A stretch of 64,000 bases of DNA from Pseudomonas sp. HR96. Lineage in GTDB: Bacteria > Pseudomonadota > Gammaproteobacteria > Pseudomonadales > Pseudomonadaceae. Location: contig NZ_CP139141.1 of the NCBI RefSeq assembly GCF_034059295.1, positions 558,001 to 622,000 of the forward strand, in the 5' to 3' direction. The translations under genes were made by a program, and so were the position numbers. Under the pieces are notes generated by a model that was not told the DNA's origin, did not search any database, and saw only the letters and a program-made list of their open reading frames with translations. This document shows positions 17,039 through 26,959 of this stretch, piece after piece (position 1 is the stretch's first letter; each line of letters starts with the position of its first letter).

Positions 17039-19216
17039 TTACAGCGCGTTTTTAGCCTTGAACTCCCGGCGCCGACGGTGCAGCACCGGCTCGGTGTAGC
17101 CATTGGGCTGCCGGGCGCCTTCGATCACCAGTTCGACGGCCGCCTGAAAGGCGATGTTGCTGTCGAAGTCCGGCGCCAGTGGGCGGTATAGCGGGTCATT
17201 TGCGTTCTGCCGGTCCACTACCGGCGCCATGCGCTTGAGGCTTTGCAAGATCTGCTCCTCGCTGGCGATGCCATGCCGCAGCCAGTTGGCCAGCAGCTGG
17301 CTGGAGATGCGCAGGGTGGCGCGGTCTTCCATCAGCCCGACGTCGTGGATGTCCGGCACCTTCGAACAACCTACGCCCTGGTCGATCCAGCGCACCACAT
17401 AGCCGAGGATGCCCTGGGCATTGTTGTCCAGTTCGCTCTGGATCTCCTCAGGGGTCCAGTTCGGGTCCACCGCCAGCGGCAGGGTCAGGATGTCGTCCAC
17501 CGACGCCGGCGCGCGCCCGGCCAGCTCGGCCTGACGCGCGAACACGTCGACCTTGTGATAATGCAGCGCGTGCAGCGCAGCGGCCGTCGGCGAAGGCACC
17601 CAGGCGGTGTTGGCACCGGCCAGCGGGTGAGCGATCTTCTGTTCGAGCATGGCCGCCATCAGGTCGGGCATGGCCCACATGCCTTTGCCGATCTGCGCGC
17701 GGCCCTGCAGGCCGCTGGCCAGGCCCACGTCGACGTTGTTGTTCTCGTAGGCGCCGATCCATTTCTCGGCCTTCATGGCGCCTTTGCGCACCACCGGGCC
17801 GGCTTCCATGGAGGTGTGGATTTCATCGCCGGTACGGTCGAGAAAACCGGTGTTGATGAACACCACGCGCTCGCGTGCCGCGCGGATGGCAGCCTTGAGG
17901 TTGACCGTGGTGCGCCGCTCCTCGTCCATGATGCCGACCTTGAGGGTGTTGCGGGTCAGGCCCAGCAGGTCTTCGATACGGCCGAACAGGGTGTTGGTGA
18001 AGGCCACTTCATCCGGGCCATGCATCTTCGGCTTGACGATGTACACCGAGCCTTTGCGGCTGTTCTTGTGCTTGCTCTTGCCGTTGAGGCTGTGGATTGC
18101 GGCCAGGCAGGTGACCAGGCCGTCGAGGATGCCTTCCGGCACTTCCAGGCCCTGAGCGTCGAGGATGGCGTCGCTGGTCATCAGGTGCCCGACGTTGCGT
18201 ACGAACAGCATGGAACGCCCGTGCAAGGACACCTTGCCGCCGTTCGGCACGTTGTATTCGCGGTCGGGGTTGAGGGTGCGGGTGAAGGTCTTCCCGCCCT
18301 TGCTGACTTCTTCGGCAAGGTCGCCCTTCATCAGGCCCAGCCAATTGCGGTAGATGAGTACCTTGTCGTCGGCGTCGACGGCGGCGACCGAGTCCTCGCA
18401 GTCCATGATGGTGGTCAGCGCGGCTTCCATCAGCAGGTCCTTGACTCCGGCGGCGTCGGTCTGGCCGACGGGCGTGCTGGAGTCGATCTGGATTTCGAAG
18501 TGCAGGCCGTTGTGCTTGAGCAGGATGGCGTGGGGCGCGGCAGCGTCACCCTGGTAGCCAATCAGTTGCGCGTCGTCGCGCAGGCCGCTGTTGGAACCGC
18601 CCTTGAGCGCCACCACGAGCTTGCCGTCGTGCAGGGAATAGCGCGTGGCATCGACGTGGGAACCGGCCGCCAGCGGGGCGGCTTCGTCGAGGAAGGCACG
18701 GGCGAAGGCAATCACCTTGTCGCCGCGCACCTTGTTGTAGCCCTGGCCACGCTCGGCACCGCCTTCTTCGCTGATGGCGTCGGTGCCGTAGAGTGCATCG
18801 TAGAGCGAACCCCAGCGGGCGTTGCAGGCATTGAGGGCGAAGCGCGCGTTCATCACCGGCACTACCAGCTGCGGGCCGGCCATGCTGGCGATTTCTTCGT
18901 CGACGTTTTCGGTGCTGGCCTTGAAGTCGTCGCCCGGTGGCAGCAGGTAGCCGATTTCCCGCAGGAAGGCTTTGTAGGCCACCGGGTCGTGGGCCTGGCC
19001 CTGGCGAGCACGGTGCCAGCCATCGATCTGCCCTTGCAGGGTGTCGCGCTTGCCCAGCAGGGCACGGTTTTTTGCAGCGAGGTCGTTAATGATGTCTTCT
19101 GCCCCGGCCCAGAACCGATCGGCTTTGATGCCGGTACCGGGGATGGCTTCGTCATTGACGAAATCCAGCAGGACTTTGGCGACCTTAAGGCCACCGACTT
19201 GAACGTGTTCAGTCAT
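17039..19216 (-). CDS. glcB: Malate synthase G
   Basis: A 725-residue cytoplasmic enzyme that condenses glyoxylate with acetyl-CoA to malate in the glyoxylate bypass. The isoform-G length (about 720) and blocks such as [49 protein letters not shown] and [20 protein letters not shown] identify it. The last contains catalytic-barrel residues. The ATG at 19216 begins [13 protein letters not shown], the usual N-terminus; an in-frame start four codons upstream is less likely. It is transcribed alone, with 274 bp to the divergent gcvR-like gene. No glycolate oxidase genes are present here. Confidence 0.96.
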   Translation of the reverse strand: MTEHVQVGGLKVAKVLLDFVNDEAIPGTGIKADRFWAGAEDIINDLAAKNRALLGKRDTLQGQIDGWHRARQGQAHDPVAYKAFLREIGYLLPPGDDFKASTENVDEEIASMAGPQLVVPVMNARFALNACNARWGSLYDALYGTDAISEEGGAERGQGYNKVRGDKVIAFARAFLDEAAPLAAGSHVDATRYSLHDGKLVVALKGGSNSGLRDDAQLIGYQGDAAAPHAILLKHNGLHFEIQIDSSTPVGQTDAAGVKDLLMEAALTTIMDCEDSVAAVDADDKVLIYRNWLGLMKGDLAEEVSKGGKTFTRTLNPDREYNVPNGGKVSLHGRSMLFVRNVGHLMTSDAILDAQGLEVPEGILDGLVTCLAAIHSLNGKSKHKNSRKGSVYIVKPKMHGPDEVAFTNTLFGRIEDLLGLTRNTLKVGIMDEERRTTVNLKAAIRAARERVVFINTGFLDRTGDEIHTSMEAGPVVRKGAMKAEKWIGAYENNNVDVGLASGLQGRAQIGKGMWAMPDLMAAMLEQKIAHPLAGANTAWVPSPTAAALHALHYHKVDVFARQAELAGRAPASVDDILTLPLAVDPNWTPEEIQSELDNNAQGILGYVVRWIDQGVGCSKVPDIHDVGLMEDRATLRISSQLLANWLRHGIASEEQILQSLKRMAPVVDRQNANDPLYRPLAPDFDSNIAFQAAVELVIEGARQPNGYTEPVLHRRRREFKAKNAL

Positions 19217-19490
19217 TGCTTGCCTCACTCTGCTCAGCTATTCAGCTTATCTATACATCGTTTCCAACGTTATGTAGTGCGCGCAAGCGGATACTACATG
19301 ATGCGTCGCGGTTGTGAAAATAAGACTAAATAAGTCCTTCTGCGACCGGAATGGCTTCGACGGTCACAGTAGATAAAATGATGTTCTCAAGAAGTTGCTT
19401 AATTGTTCCATAAATAGATAGAAAGCGTACACAGCTTTCTGGCCGCCAGCTTTGCCTATACTGGGCCATGCCTAACATAAGGGGTTTGCC

Positions 19491-20009
19491 GTGAACGATT
19501 TAGTCTTGACTGTCATTGCAGCTGACAAAGCCGGTTTGGTCGAGCGCATCGCCCAGACCATTGCCGACCACCACGGCAACTGGCTGGAAAGCCGCATGTC
19601 GCGCATGGCCGGGCAGTTTGCCGGGATCTTGCGGGTGGCGGTGCCGAGCGAATACGCCGTCGAGCTGGTGCATGCCCTGCAGGGTTTGTCGGAGGAGGGG
19701 ATCCGGGTGGTGGTGGCCGACAGCGGCGAGGCCCTGTCTGCAGCCTGGAAGCCGATCGCGATGGACCTGGTCGGCAACGACCGTCCTGGCATCGTCCGCG
19801 ACATCACGCGGCTGCTGGCGGCCGAGGGGGTCAATGTCGAGCGCCTCACCACCGATGTGCGCCCGGCACCCATGACCAGCGAGACGCTGTTCCATGCCGA
19901 GGCAACGCTGGCGGTGCCGTTGAGCCTGTCGCTGGAGACTTTGCAGGCGCGGCTTGAGACCCTGGCCGATGACCTGATGGTTGAGCTGACGCTGCGCACC
20001 GAGCTGTGA
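19491..20009 (+). CDS. ACT-domain regulator, glycine cleavage repressor (GcvR) family
   Basis: A 172-residue protein built of two ACT domains. The first (VLTVIAADKAGLVERIAQTI) spans about residues 4-80 and the second (IAMDLVGNDRPGIVRDITRL) about 88-165. The family includes E. coli GcvR, which modulates the glycine cleavage activator GcvA by direct binding. Start is GTG at 19491, preceded by AAGGGG at 19479-19484. No gcv genes are nearby, so the specific target is inferred from family only. Confidence 0.75.
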   Translation: MNDLVLTVIAADKAGLVERIAQTIADHHGNWLESRMSRMAGQFAGILRVAVPSEYAVELVHALQGLSEEGIRVVVADSGEALSAAWKPIAMDLVGNDRPGIVRDITRLLAAEGVNVERLTTDVRPAPMTSETLFHAEATLAVPLSLSLETLQARLETLADDLMVELTLRTEL

Positions 20010-20142
20010 AGCCTTAGGCGGCTGTCCGGCCCACCGGTCAAACCGTGGTAGGGGGCGCCCCGTCTACGCCGTTGGACTGTGTCGGGATAGGGTTGGAGTG
20101 TGTGGGGGCCATGGCTGTCCACTGGTTTGGTGTTGCCTCACT

Positions 20143-20310
20143 CGCCAGCTGCGCCGGCTCCTACGCCACCCCGGGGGTTGCACATCTCGGCGTAGGAGCC
20201 GCTGGGGAGCGGTGCAACCTTGACCAATGCCGGTCGCGGTCCGCCAGCGCCGATCGGTTTGCTGCCCTCGGGGGTTGCACATCTCGGCGTAGGAGCCGGC
20301 GCAGCTGGCG
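20143..20310. repeat. Cluster of REP-like direct and inverted repeats
   Basis: Two identical 30-bp direct copies (20172-20201 and 20269-20298, both with GGGGTTGCACATCTCGGCGT) are spaced 97 bp apart. A perfect 25-bp inverted pair (20143-20167 and 20286-20310, core AGCTGCGCCGGCTCCTACGC) encloses the first copy. They fill most of the 360-bp gap between the GcvR-like stop and the convergent rarD stop; no gene is visible there. Such arrays are typical REP/BIME elements of pseudomonads. Confidence 0.75.
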
Positions 20311-20369
20311 ATGGCATCACCTCCGAAGCTGGGATATGAATTGGCATTGGCTAAGCCCCCGAGTCTTTC

Positions 20370-21260
20370 TCAAGGCCGGCGCCGAAACTGCCGCCAGATG
20401 TCCACGCTGTACACCAGCAACCCCGCCCAGATGCACAGGAACGCGGTCAGCGTCGCCGGCGCCAGGGTTTCGCCAAACACCGTCACCGCCAATATCAGTA
20501 CCAGGGTCGGGGCGATGTACTGCAAAAAGCCCAGGGTGGTGTAGGGCAGGTGTCGCGCCGCCGCGTTGAAGCACAGCAGCGGCACCAGGGTAATCGGTCC
20601 CGCAGCCGCCAGCCAGAGCATCTGGCTGCTGCCCAGAAAGGCCGGCTGCAAGGTGCCGGCCTGCGGGTGCAGCAGCAACCAGCCCAGCGCCAGCGGCACC
20701 AGCAGCCAGGTTTCGATGACCAGCCCGGGCAGCGCCGCTACAGGGGCGCGCTTGCGAATCAGCCCGTAGAAGCCGAAGGTCAGCGCCAACACCAGCGACA
20801 CCCACGGCAGGCTGCCCACCTGCCAGACCTGCTGCGCCACGCCGATCGCCGCCAGGGCCACAGCCAGCCATTGCAGACGGCGCAGGCGTTCACCGAGCAG
20901 CAGCAGGCCCAGTAGCACATTGACCAGTGGGTTGATGTAGTAGCCCAGGCTGGCTTCAAGCATGCGCCCGTTGTTGACCGCCCAGACGTAGACCAGCCAG
21001 TTGCAGGCAATCAGGCTGCCGCTGATGGCCAGCACGCCGAGGCGGCGGGGGTTGTCGCGCAGCTCGCGCCACCAGCCGGGGTGCTTCCACACCAGCAGCA
21101 ATAGCGAGCCGAGCAGGGCGGCCCAAAGCACCCGGTGGATGATGATCTCGACCGGCGAAACACTCTGCATCGCCTTGAAGAACAGCGGGAGAAACCCCCA
21201 CATGAAATAGGCGCTCAGGCCCAGGACATAGCCCTTGCGGGGGTTGACGGCGGCTTGCAT
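20370..21260 (-). CDS. rarD: RarD-type EamA-family transporter
   Basis: A 296-residue inner-membrane protein of the drug/metabolite transporter superfamily with about ten membrane segments (for example YVLGLSAYFMWGFLPLFFKA and GPITLVPLLCFNAAARHLPY). The N-terminal GYVLGLSAYFMWGFLPLFFK and the ASLGYYINPLVNVLLG block match RarD, historically linked to chloramphenicol sensitivity; its substrate is not established. The ATG at 21260 has AAAGGA 6 bp upstream, which favours it over the GTG at 21263. Transcribed alone, 33 bp after the srkA stop. Confidence 0.85.
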   Translation of the reverse strand: MQAAVNPRKGYVLGLSAYFMWGFLPLFFKAMQSVSPVEIIIHRVLWAALLGSLLLLVWKHPGWWRELRDNPRRLGVLAISGSLIACNWLVYVWAVNNGRMLEASLGYYINPLVNVLLGLLLLGERLRRLQWLAVALAAIGVAQQVWQVGSLPWVSLVLALTFGFYGLIRKRAPVAALPGLVIETWLLVPLALGWLLLHPQAGTLQPAFLGSSQMLWLAAAGPITLVPLLCFNAAARHLPYTTLGFLQYIAPTLVLILAVTVFGETLAPATLTAFLCIWAGLLVYSVDIWRQFRRRP

Positions 21261-21293
21261 CACATATCCTTTGCGGTCTTGTTATAAATGAAG

Positions 21294-22268
21294 TCAGAAC
21301 AGCTTGAGCGGCTCCTCGTTGAGCGCCGAGAGTTGTTCACGCAGGGCCAGCACCTGGTCGCCCCAATAGCGTTCGGTGCCGAACCAGGGAAAGCTGCGCG
21401 GGAACGCCGGGTCGTCCCAGCGACGCGCCAGCCAGGCGCTGTAGTGCATCAGGCGCAGAGCGCGCAGCGGCTCGATCAGGGCCAGTTCGCGCGGGTCGAA
21501 ATCGTGGAACTCGTTATAGCCGTCCATCAGCTCGGCCAGCTGCGACAGGCACTCCTGGCGGTCGCCTGCCAGCATCATCCAGATGTCCTGCACGGCGGGG
21601 CCCATGCGGCAGTCATCGAGGTCGACGATATGAAACATCTCGTCGCGGCACATCATGTTGCCGGGGTGGCAGTCGCCGTGCATGCGGATGTTCTTGTGCG
21701 GGGTCTCGCGGTACACCTGTTCGACCCGCTTGAGCAGATCGCGGGCCACCGACTCGTAGGCCGGCAGCAGGCTGCGCGGCACGTGGTTACCTTCAAGCAG
21801 CGTGTTCAGCGAATCATGGCCGAAGTTCTGCACGCCCAGCGCCTCGCGATGCTCGAAAGGGCGCGTGGCACCCACGGCGTGCAGGCGGCCAAGCAACTGG
21901 CCGAGGCGGTACAGCTGGTCGAGATTGCCGGGTTCGGGCGCGCGGCCGCCTCGGCGGGGGAACAGGGTGAAACGAAAGCCGGCGTGCTCGAACAGGGTGG
22001 CCCCGTTGTGCTGCATGGGCGCCACCACCGGGACCTCGCAGTCGGCCAGCTCGGCAGTAAAGCTGTGCTCTTCGAGAATGGCCGCATTGCTCCAGCGGTC
22101 CGGTCGATAGAACTTGGCGATCAGCGGCACGGAGTCTTCGATGCCCACCTGGTACACGCGGTTTTCGTAGCTGTTGAGCGCCATGACCCGAGCGTCGCTG
22201 AGAAAGCCGATGCTTTCGACGGCGTCGAGCACCAGGTCGGGAGTCAATGTTTCAAAGGGATGGGACAT
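21294..22268 (-). CDS. srkA: Stress-response Ser/Thr protein kinase (YihE/SrkA family)
   Basis: A 324-residue kinase of the choline-kinase/APH fold. The catalytic loop HGDCHPGNMM lies near residue 203 and the metal-binding VDLDDCRMGP near 219. The N-terminal lobe carries ALNSYENRVYQVGIED. E. coli SrkA (328 residues) protects against stress-induced death by opposing MazF toxicity. The ATG at 22268 (MSHPFETLTPD) matches the family start; upstream in-frame sequence has no family features. Function in Pseudomonas is assigned by homology. Confidence 0.88.
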   Translation of the reverse strand: MSHPFETLTPDLVLDAVESIGFLSDARVMALNSYENRVYQVGIEDSVPLIAKFYRPDRWSNAAILEEHSFTAELADCEVPVVAPMQHNGATLFEHAGFRFTLFPRRGGRAPEPGNLDQLYRLGQLLGRLHAVGATRPFEHREALGVQNFGHDSLNTLLEGNHVPRSLLPAYESVARDLLKRVEQVYRETPHKNIRMHGDCHPGNMMCRDEMFHIVDLDDCRMGPAVQDIWMMLAGDRQECLSQLAELMDGYNEFHDFDPRELALIEPLRALRLMHYSAWLARRWDDPAFPRSFPWFGTERYWGDQVLALREQLSALNEEPLKLF

Positions 22269-22353
22269 GCGGTCTCCTGCGCACGGCAGGTTGCCGCGTC
22301 GGCGCGCCATGGTAACTCAATGCGCTCAGGCTGAGCACACGACCGCCGCAACC

Positions 22354-23118
22354 TCAAACCGGCGTGGCGATCAACACATAGGAAGGTGCAAACGCCACCA
22401 CTACCTCGCCGTCGACCTGCACCCCCTGCTGGCGCAGCTCCAGCGGCTCGACCAGGGCGCACAAGGTCTGCCCGTTGCTCAGCCGTACTCGCACCTCGGC
22501 CGGCCCGTCGTCCTCGTCGAGCACCTGCTCGACGCGTCCAGTGAAGACGTTGTAGCCAGGCGTTGCCTGTTCGGCGCTGGCCAGCAGCTCGATCCACCCG
22601 GCCTTGATCAGCGCGAACACTTCGCTGCCAGGCGTCAGCTCCAGGGCCAGGGTGCTCTCATGGGTGATCTGCGCCTGCAGCCCGAGGCCGGCGCCGAGGT
22701 CCAGGTGGATCAGGTCGTTGCGGCCCTTGGCCAGCACCTCATCGATGCGCCCGCGCAGCTGGTTGCGCGCGCTGGTGCGCAGCATCATGCGCCCGAGCAG
22801 GTCGAGGTCGCTGGCCTGTTCGGCGACTTCCAGCACCTGGGCCTGCAAGGCCTGCAGCTTCTGGTACAGGCGCAGCACGCGCAGGCCTTCCTCGGACAGG
22901 TGCGCGCCGCCGCCGCCCTTGCCGCCCACGGCGCGCTCCACCAGGGGCTGGTCGGCCAGGTTGTTGAGCTCGTCGATGGCATCCCAGGCCGACTTGTAGC
23001 TCATGCCGGCACTCTTCGCCGCCCGGGTGATCGAGCCCTGCTCGGCGATGTGTTGCAGCAGCGCGATACGCTGCGGGCGACGGGCGATGTGCTGGGTGAG
23101 CAGGCTGGGCAGTGGCAT
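22354..23118 (-). CDS. modE: ModE-family molybdate-responsive transcriptional regulator
   Basis: A 254-residue regulator. The N-terminal winged helix-turn-helix (about residues 10-80) has the ModE signature GSITRAAKSAGMSYKSAWDA and the glycine-rich GGKGGGGAHL. The C-terminal part contains molybdate-binding TOBE sequence (SARNQLRGRI and AFAPSYVLIA). ModE binds molybdate in the cytoplasm and represses mod transport genes or activates molybdoenzyme genes. No modABC genes are in the window. It is 57 bp downstream of comF on the same strand, possibly co-transcribed. Confidence 0.85.
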   Translation of the reverse strand: MPLPSLLTQHIARRPQRIALLQHIAEQGSITRAAKSAGMSYKSAWDAIDELNNLADQPLVERAVGGKGGGGAHLSEEGLRVLRLYQKLQALQAQVLEVAEQASDLDLLGRMMLRTSARNQLRGRIDEVLAKGRNDLIHLDLGAGLGLQAQITHESTLALELTPGSEVFALIKAGWIELLASAEQATPGYNVFTGRVEQVLDEDDGPAEVRVRLSNGQTLCALVEPLELRQQGVQVDGEVVVAFAPSYVLIATPV

Positions 23119-23175
23119 GGGCTGGCTTTATAAGTGCTGGAAGGTCTTGGAAGTTGCCCCCAGTGCTGGCGCAAG

Positions 23176-23913
23176 TCAATAGCGGCGCGGTTTGGCGGTG
23201 CGCGCGAGGCAGTACACATCGACCTGTCGGGCCCCGGCGTCGAGCAGACAGCGTGCAGCGGCCTGGGCGGTGGCGCCGGTAGTCAGTACGTCGTCGATCA
23301 GGGCGATATGCCGACCGTTGACGGCAGCGTCGGCTGCGACCCGAAAGGCCTGGCGCAGATTATGGCGCCGCGCCCGCGCTGGCAGGTCCTGCTGGGCGGT
23401 GGTTTCGCGGGGCCGCAGCAGGGTGCCCTCGGCGCAGGGGATGGCGAGCACGGCGCCCAGCCAGCGCGCCAGCAGCGCGGCCTGGTTGAAGCCGCGCTGG
23501 CGCAGGCGCCGCGGCGCCAGGGGCACTGGCATCAGGCAATCGGGGCGGACCAGGTCTTCGCTGAACCGGTGTTGCAGCCATTGCCCAAGCAGCTCGCCCA
23601 GCAAGCGGCCGATTGGCCAGCGCGCCTGATGTTTGAAGCGAGTGACCAGGCCGTCGACCGGATAGGCATACAGCAAGGGCACCTCGACCCGGCGAAACGC
23701 CGGCCGGCGCCGGCTGCACTGGCCGCACAGCAGACCATCGATGGCCATGGGCAGGGCGCAACGCCGACAGCGCTCGCGCAGCCACGGCAGCTCCAGGGTG
23801 CAGGGCGCGCACAGCGCCAGGGCCGCTTCGGCGCGGTCACCGCACAATAGGCAGGATTGATTATTAAATAACCAGTTGTAAACCAGTCTCAAGTCAGGAG
23901 GTTGACAGTGCAT
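23176..23913 (-). CDS. comF: ComF-family phosphoribosyltransferase-like protein
   Basis: A 245-residue protein. Its N-terminus carries zinc-ribbon cysteines (CLLCG, CAPC, CRRCALP, CGQCS, about residues 21-67). The C-terminal PRTase-like domain has the PRPP-loop motif ALIDDVLTTGATA near 207. ComF proteins contribute to DNA uptake in competent bacteria; many Pseudomonas members lie next to bioB. It is divergent from bioB. The first codons (from 23913) overlap a BirA-type operator, so either this start is right and the operator is inside the gene, or translation begins a little further in. Confidence 0.85.
   Translation of the reverse strand: MHCQPPDLRLVYNWLFNNQSCLLCGDRAEAALALCAPCTLELPWLRERCRRCALPMAIDGLLCGQCSRRRPAFRRVEVPLLYAYPVDGLVTRFKHQARWPIGRLLGELLGQWLQHRFSEDLVRPDCLMPVPLAPRRLRQRGFNQAALLARWLGAVLAIPCAEGTLLRPRETTAQQDLPARARRHNLRQAFRVAADAAVNGRHIALIDDVLTTGATAQAAARCLLDAGARQVDVYCLARTAKPRRY
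23876..23908. promoter_or_regulatory. BirA (biotin repressor) operator between comF and bioB
   Basis: TTGTAAACC (23876-23884), a 15-bp spacer and GGTTGACAG (23900-23908) match the bacterial BirA operator TTGTAAACC-N14/16-GGTTTACAA, with a perfect left half and 7 of 9 in the right half. It lies about 95 bp before bioB. Biotinyl-AMP-bound BirA would repress bioBFHCD here; the site also covers the first codons of comF. Confidence 0.75.
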
Positions 23914-24003
23914 GGCGCTTCCTTAAAGATGCCGGCTATTGAATAGCCGTGTCGCGTTTGTGGGTATCCGTCCCCGCACGCCAGCATAAAGAAGGAATCG
24001 CCG

Positions 24004-25062
24004 ATGAGCGCCAGCAAAACTGCAACCTTGCGTCACGACTGGACCCTGGCCGAGGTCAGGGCCCTGTTCGTACAGCCGTTCAACGACCTGTTGTTCCAGG
24101 CGCAGACCGTGCACCGCGCGCACTTCGACGCCAACCGCGTGCAGGTTTCGACCCTGCTGTCGATCAAGACCGGCGCCTGCCCGGAAGACTGCAAGTACTG
24201 CCCGCAGTCCGGCCACTACAACACCGGGCTGGAAAAAGAAAAGCTCATGGAAGTGCAGAAGGTGCTGGAGGAAGCCGCGCGGGCCAAGGCCATCGGTTCG
24301 ACCCGCTTCTGCATGGGTGCGGCGTGGAAGCACCCGTCGGCCAAGGACATGCCCTATGTGTTGCAGATGGTTGCCGGGGTCAAGGCCATGGGCCTGGAAA
24401 CCTGCATGACCCTGGGCAAGCTCGACCAGGAGCAGACCGCCGCGCTGGCCGAGGCGGGCCTTGACTACTACAACCACAACCTCGACACCTCGCCGGAGTT
24501 CTACGGCAGCATCATCACCACGCGCACTTACAGCGAGCGCCTGCAGACCCTGGCCTATGTGCGCGACGCCGGCATGAAGATCTGCTCGGGCGGCATCCTG
24601 GGTATGGGTGAGTCGCTGGACGACCGCGCCGGCCTGCTGATCCAGCTGGCCAACCTGCCGGAGCACCCGGAGTCGGTGCCGATCAACATGCTGGTCAAGG
24701 TGGCGGGGACGCCGCTGGCCAACGCCGAAGACGTCGACCCGTTCGACTTCATCCGCATGCTGGCGGTGGCGCGCATTCTCATGCCGCAATCGCACGTGCG
24801 CCTGTCCGCCGGCCGTGAGGCCATGAACGACCAGATGCAGGCCCTGGCCTTCTTCGCCGGCGCCAACTCGATCTTCTACGGCGACAAGCTGCTGACCACC
24901 GCCAACCCGCAGGCGGACAAGGACATGCTGCTGTTCTCGCGCCTGGGCATCCAGCCCGAAGCCGGCTATGAACACGCCGACGAGGTGCACCAGGCCGCCA
25001 TCGAGCAGGCCTTGGTGGAACAGAAGAGCAGCGAGCTGTTCTACGACGCCGCCAGCGCCTGA
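24004..25062 (+). CDS. bioB: Biotin synthase
   Basis: The 352-residue radical SAM enzyme inserts sulfur into dethiobiotin, the last step of biotin synthesis. The SAM [4Fe-4S] motif [11 protein letters not shown] lies near residues 59-69. Other family blocks are [19 protein letters not shown] and [11 protein letters not shown], which contributes the Arg/Cys environment of the [2Fe-2S] cluster. The ATG at 24004 follows AAGGAATCGCCG. It is the first gene of bioBFHCD and is preceded by a BirA operator. Confidence 0.98.
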   Translation: MSASKTATLRHDWTLAEVRALFVQPFNDLLFQAQTVHRAHFDANRVQVSTLLSIKTGACPEDCKYCPQSGHYNTGLEKEKLMEVQKVLEEAARAKAIGSTRFCMGAAWKHPSAKDMPYVLQMVAGVKAMGLETCMTLGKLDQEQTAALAEAGLDYYNHNLDTSPEFYGSIITTRTYSERLQTLAYVRDAGMKICSGGILGMGESLDDRAGLLIQLANLPEHPESVPINMLVKVAGTPLANAEDVDPFDFIRMLAVARILMPQSHVRLSAGREAMNDQMQALAFFAGANSIFYGDKLLTTANPQADKDMLLFSRLGIQPEAGYEHADEVHQAAIEQALVEQKSSELFYDAASA

Positions 25063-25068
25063 CCGGCC

Positions 25069-26241
25069 ATGGCTTTCGACCTCAGTGCGCGGCTGGCCGA
25101 GCGCCACGCCGCCGACCTGTACCGCCAACGGCCGCTGCTGGAAACCGCCCAGGGGCCATTGGTGCGGGTGGACGGCCAGCCGCTGCTGGCGTTCTGCAAC
25201 AACGACTACCTGGGCCTGGCCAATCACCCCGAAGTGATCAAGGCCTGGCGCGACGGCGCCGAGCGCTGGGGAGTCGGCGGCGGCGCCTCGCATCTGGTGG
25301 TCGGGCACAGCACCCCGCACCACGCGCTGGAAGAGGCTCTGGCCGAATTCACCGGGCGGCCGCGGGCGCTGTTGTTTTCCACCGGCTACATGGCCAACCT
25401 CGGCGCGGTCACAGCCCTGGTCGGGCAGGGCGACACGGTGCTGCAAGACCGCCTCAACCATGCCTCTCTGCTCGATGCCGGCTTGCTCAGCGGCGCGCGC
25501 TTCAATCGCTACCTGCACAACGACCCGGCCAGCCTGGCCCAGCGCCTGGACAAGGCCGCAGGCGACACCCTGGTGGTGACCGACGGCGTGTTCAGCATGG
25601 ATGGCGATATCGCCGATCTGCCAGCGCTGGCGGCCACCGCGCGGGCACGAGGGGCCTGGCTGCTGGTCGATGACGCCCACGGCTTCGGCACGCTGGGTGC
25701 CAACGGCGGCGGTATCGTCGAGCATTTCGGCCTGGGCCTGCAGGAAGTCCCAGTGCTGGTCGGCACCCTGGGCAAGGCCTTCGGCACGGCCGGTGCGTTC
25801 GTTGCCGGCAGCGAAGAACTGATCGAGACCCTGGTGCAGTTCGCCCGCCCGTACATCTACACCACCAGCCAGCCGCCCGCTTTGGCTTGCGCCACCCTGC
25901 GCAGCCTGCAGTTGCTGCGCAGCGAGCATTGGCGGCGCGAACATCTGCAAGCCCTGATCGCGCAGTTCCGTCGGGGCGCCGAACAGCTCGGCCTGCAGTT
26001 GATGGACAGCTTCACCCCCATTCAGCCGATTCTGGTCGGCAGCAGCGAGCGGGCCCTGCGCCTGTCGCAGCTGCTGCGCGAGCGCGGCCTGCTGGTGACC
26101 GCCATTCGCCCACCGACCGTGCCGGCGGGCAGCGCGCGGTTGCGGGTGACGCTGTCGGCGGCGCACAGCGAGGCTCAGGTCGGGCTACTGTTACAGGCAT
26201 TGGCCGAGTGCTATCCGCTGCTGGAGCCTGTCGATGCGTGA
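25069..26241 (+). CDS. bioF: 8-amino-7-oxononanoate synthase
   Basis: A 390-residue PLP enzyme that condenses pimeloyl-ACP (or CoA) with alanine to 8-amino-7-oxononanoate. The PLP lysine is in [13 protein letters not shown] near residue 238, the cofactor Asp/His block is [13 protein letters not shown] near 202, and the substrate-site [11 protein letters not shown] is near 44. It starts 6 bp after the bioB stop and overlaps bioH by 8 bp, so translation is coupled along the operon. Confidence 0.98.
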   Translation: MAFDLSARLAERHAADLYRQRPLLETAQGPLVRVDGQPLLAFCNNDYLGLANHPEVIKAWRDGAERWGVGGGASHLVVGHSTPHHALEEALAEFTGRPRALLFSTGYMANLGAVTALVGQGDTVLQDRLNHASLLDAGLLSGARFNRYLHNDPASLAQRLDKAAGDTLVVTDGVFSMDGDIADLPALAATARARGAWLLVDDAHGFGTLGANGGGIVEHFGLGLQEVPVLVGTLGKAFGTAGAFVAGSEELIETLVQFARPYIYTTSQPPALACATLRSLQLLRSEHWRREHLQALIAQFRRGAEQLGLQLMDSFTPIQPILVGSSERALRLSQLLRERGLLVTAIRPPTVPAGSARLRVTLSAAHSEAQVGLLLQALAECYPLLEPVDA

Positions 26242-26959
26242 CCGCCTGATTCTGTTGCCGGGCTGGGGCCTGGGGGTTTCGCCCCTGGAGCCATTGGCCG
26301 CCGCCCTGCAAGGGCTCGACGAACACCTGCGGGTGCAGGTCGAGCCGCTGCCGTCGCTGGACAGCGGCGATCCTGCGCAATGGCTCGACGAGCTGGATGC
26401 CAGCCTGCCGGACAACGCCTGGCTCGGCGGCTGGTCGCTGGGCGGCATGCTCGCCGCAGCGCTCGCCGAGCGCCGTGGCGAGCGCTGCTGCGGGCTGCTG
26501 ACCCTGGCCAGCAATCCCTGTTTTGTCGCCCGCAGCGACTGGCCTGCGGGCATGGCCGCAGAAACCTTCGGCGCCTTCCTCGCCGGTTGCCGCAAAGACC
26601 CGGCCTTGACGTTGAAGCGCTTCAGCGTGCTGTGCAGCCAGGGCGCCGCCGACCCGCGTGGCCTGGCCCGCCTGCTGGCCTCGGCGGCGCCGTTGCCCCA
26701 CGACCTGGCCAGTGGCCTGGAGGTGCTGGCCGCGCTCGATACCCGCGCCGCGTTGCAGCGCTACAACGGCCCGCAGCTGCACCTGTTCGCCGGCCAGGAC
26801 GCTCTGGTACCGGCCGAGGTCGCGGGCGAGCTGCTGGCGCTGCTGCCGGATATCGAAGTCGGCCTGATCGAGCAGGCCAGCCACGCCCTGGTGCTGGAAG
26901 ACCCGCACAGCCTGGCTGGGGCGATTTACGACTTTCTACATGAGCAAGACGATGACTGA
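26234..26959 (+). CDS. bioH: Pimeloyl-ACP methyl ester carboxylesterase
   Basis: BioH (241 residues, alpha/beta hydrolase) cleaves the methyl ester from pimeloyl-ACP so that chain elongation stops and BioF can act. The nucleophile elbow GGWSLGG lies near residue 69, catalytic Asp is in FAGQDALVP near 187 and His in [10 protein letters not shown] near 217. The N-terminal [10 protein letters not shown] carries the oxyanion-hole GW. It overlaps bioF by 8 bp and bioC by 20 bp, within the biotin operon. Confidence 0.93.
   Translation: MRDRLILLPGWGLGVSPLEPLAAALQGLDEHLRVQVEPLPSLDSGDPAQWLDELDASLPDNAWLGGWSLGGMLAAALAERRGERCCGLLTLASNPCFVARSDWPAGMAAETFGAFLAGCRKDPALTLKRFSVLCSQGAADPRGLARLLASAAPLPHDLASGLEVLAALDTRAALQRYNGPQLHLFAGQDALVPAEVAGELLALLPDIEVGLIEQASHALVLEDPHSLAGAIYDFLHEQDDD

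Noticed and set aside
23923..26166. A 747-codon open frame antisense to bioB-bioF
   Set aside because: Shadow of high-GC codon use; the sense strand encodes recognised bioB and bioF with motifs, and the antisense product has no family features.
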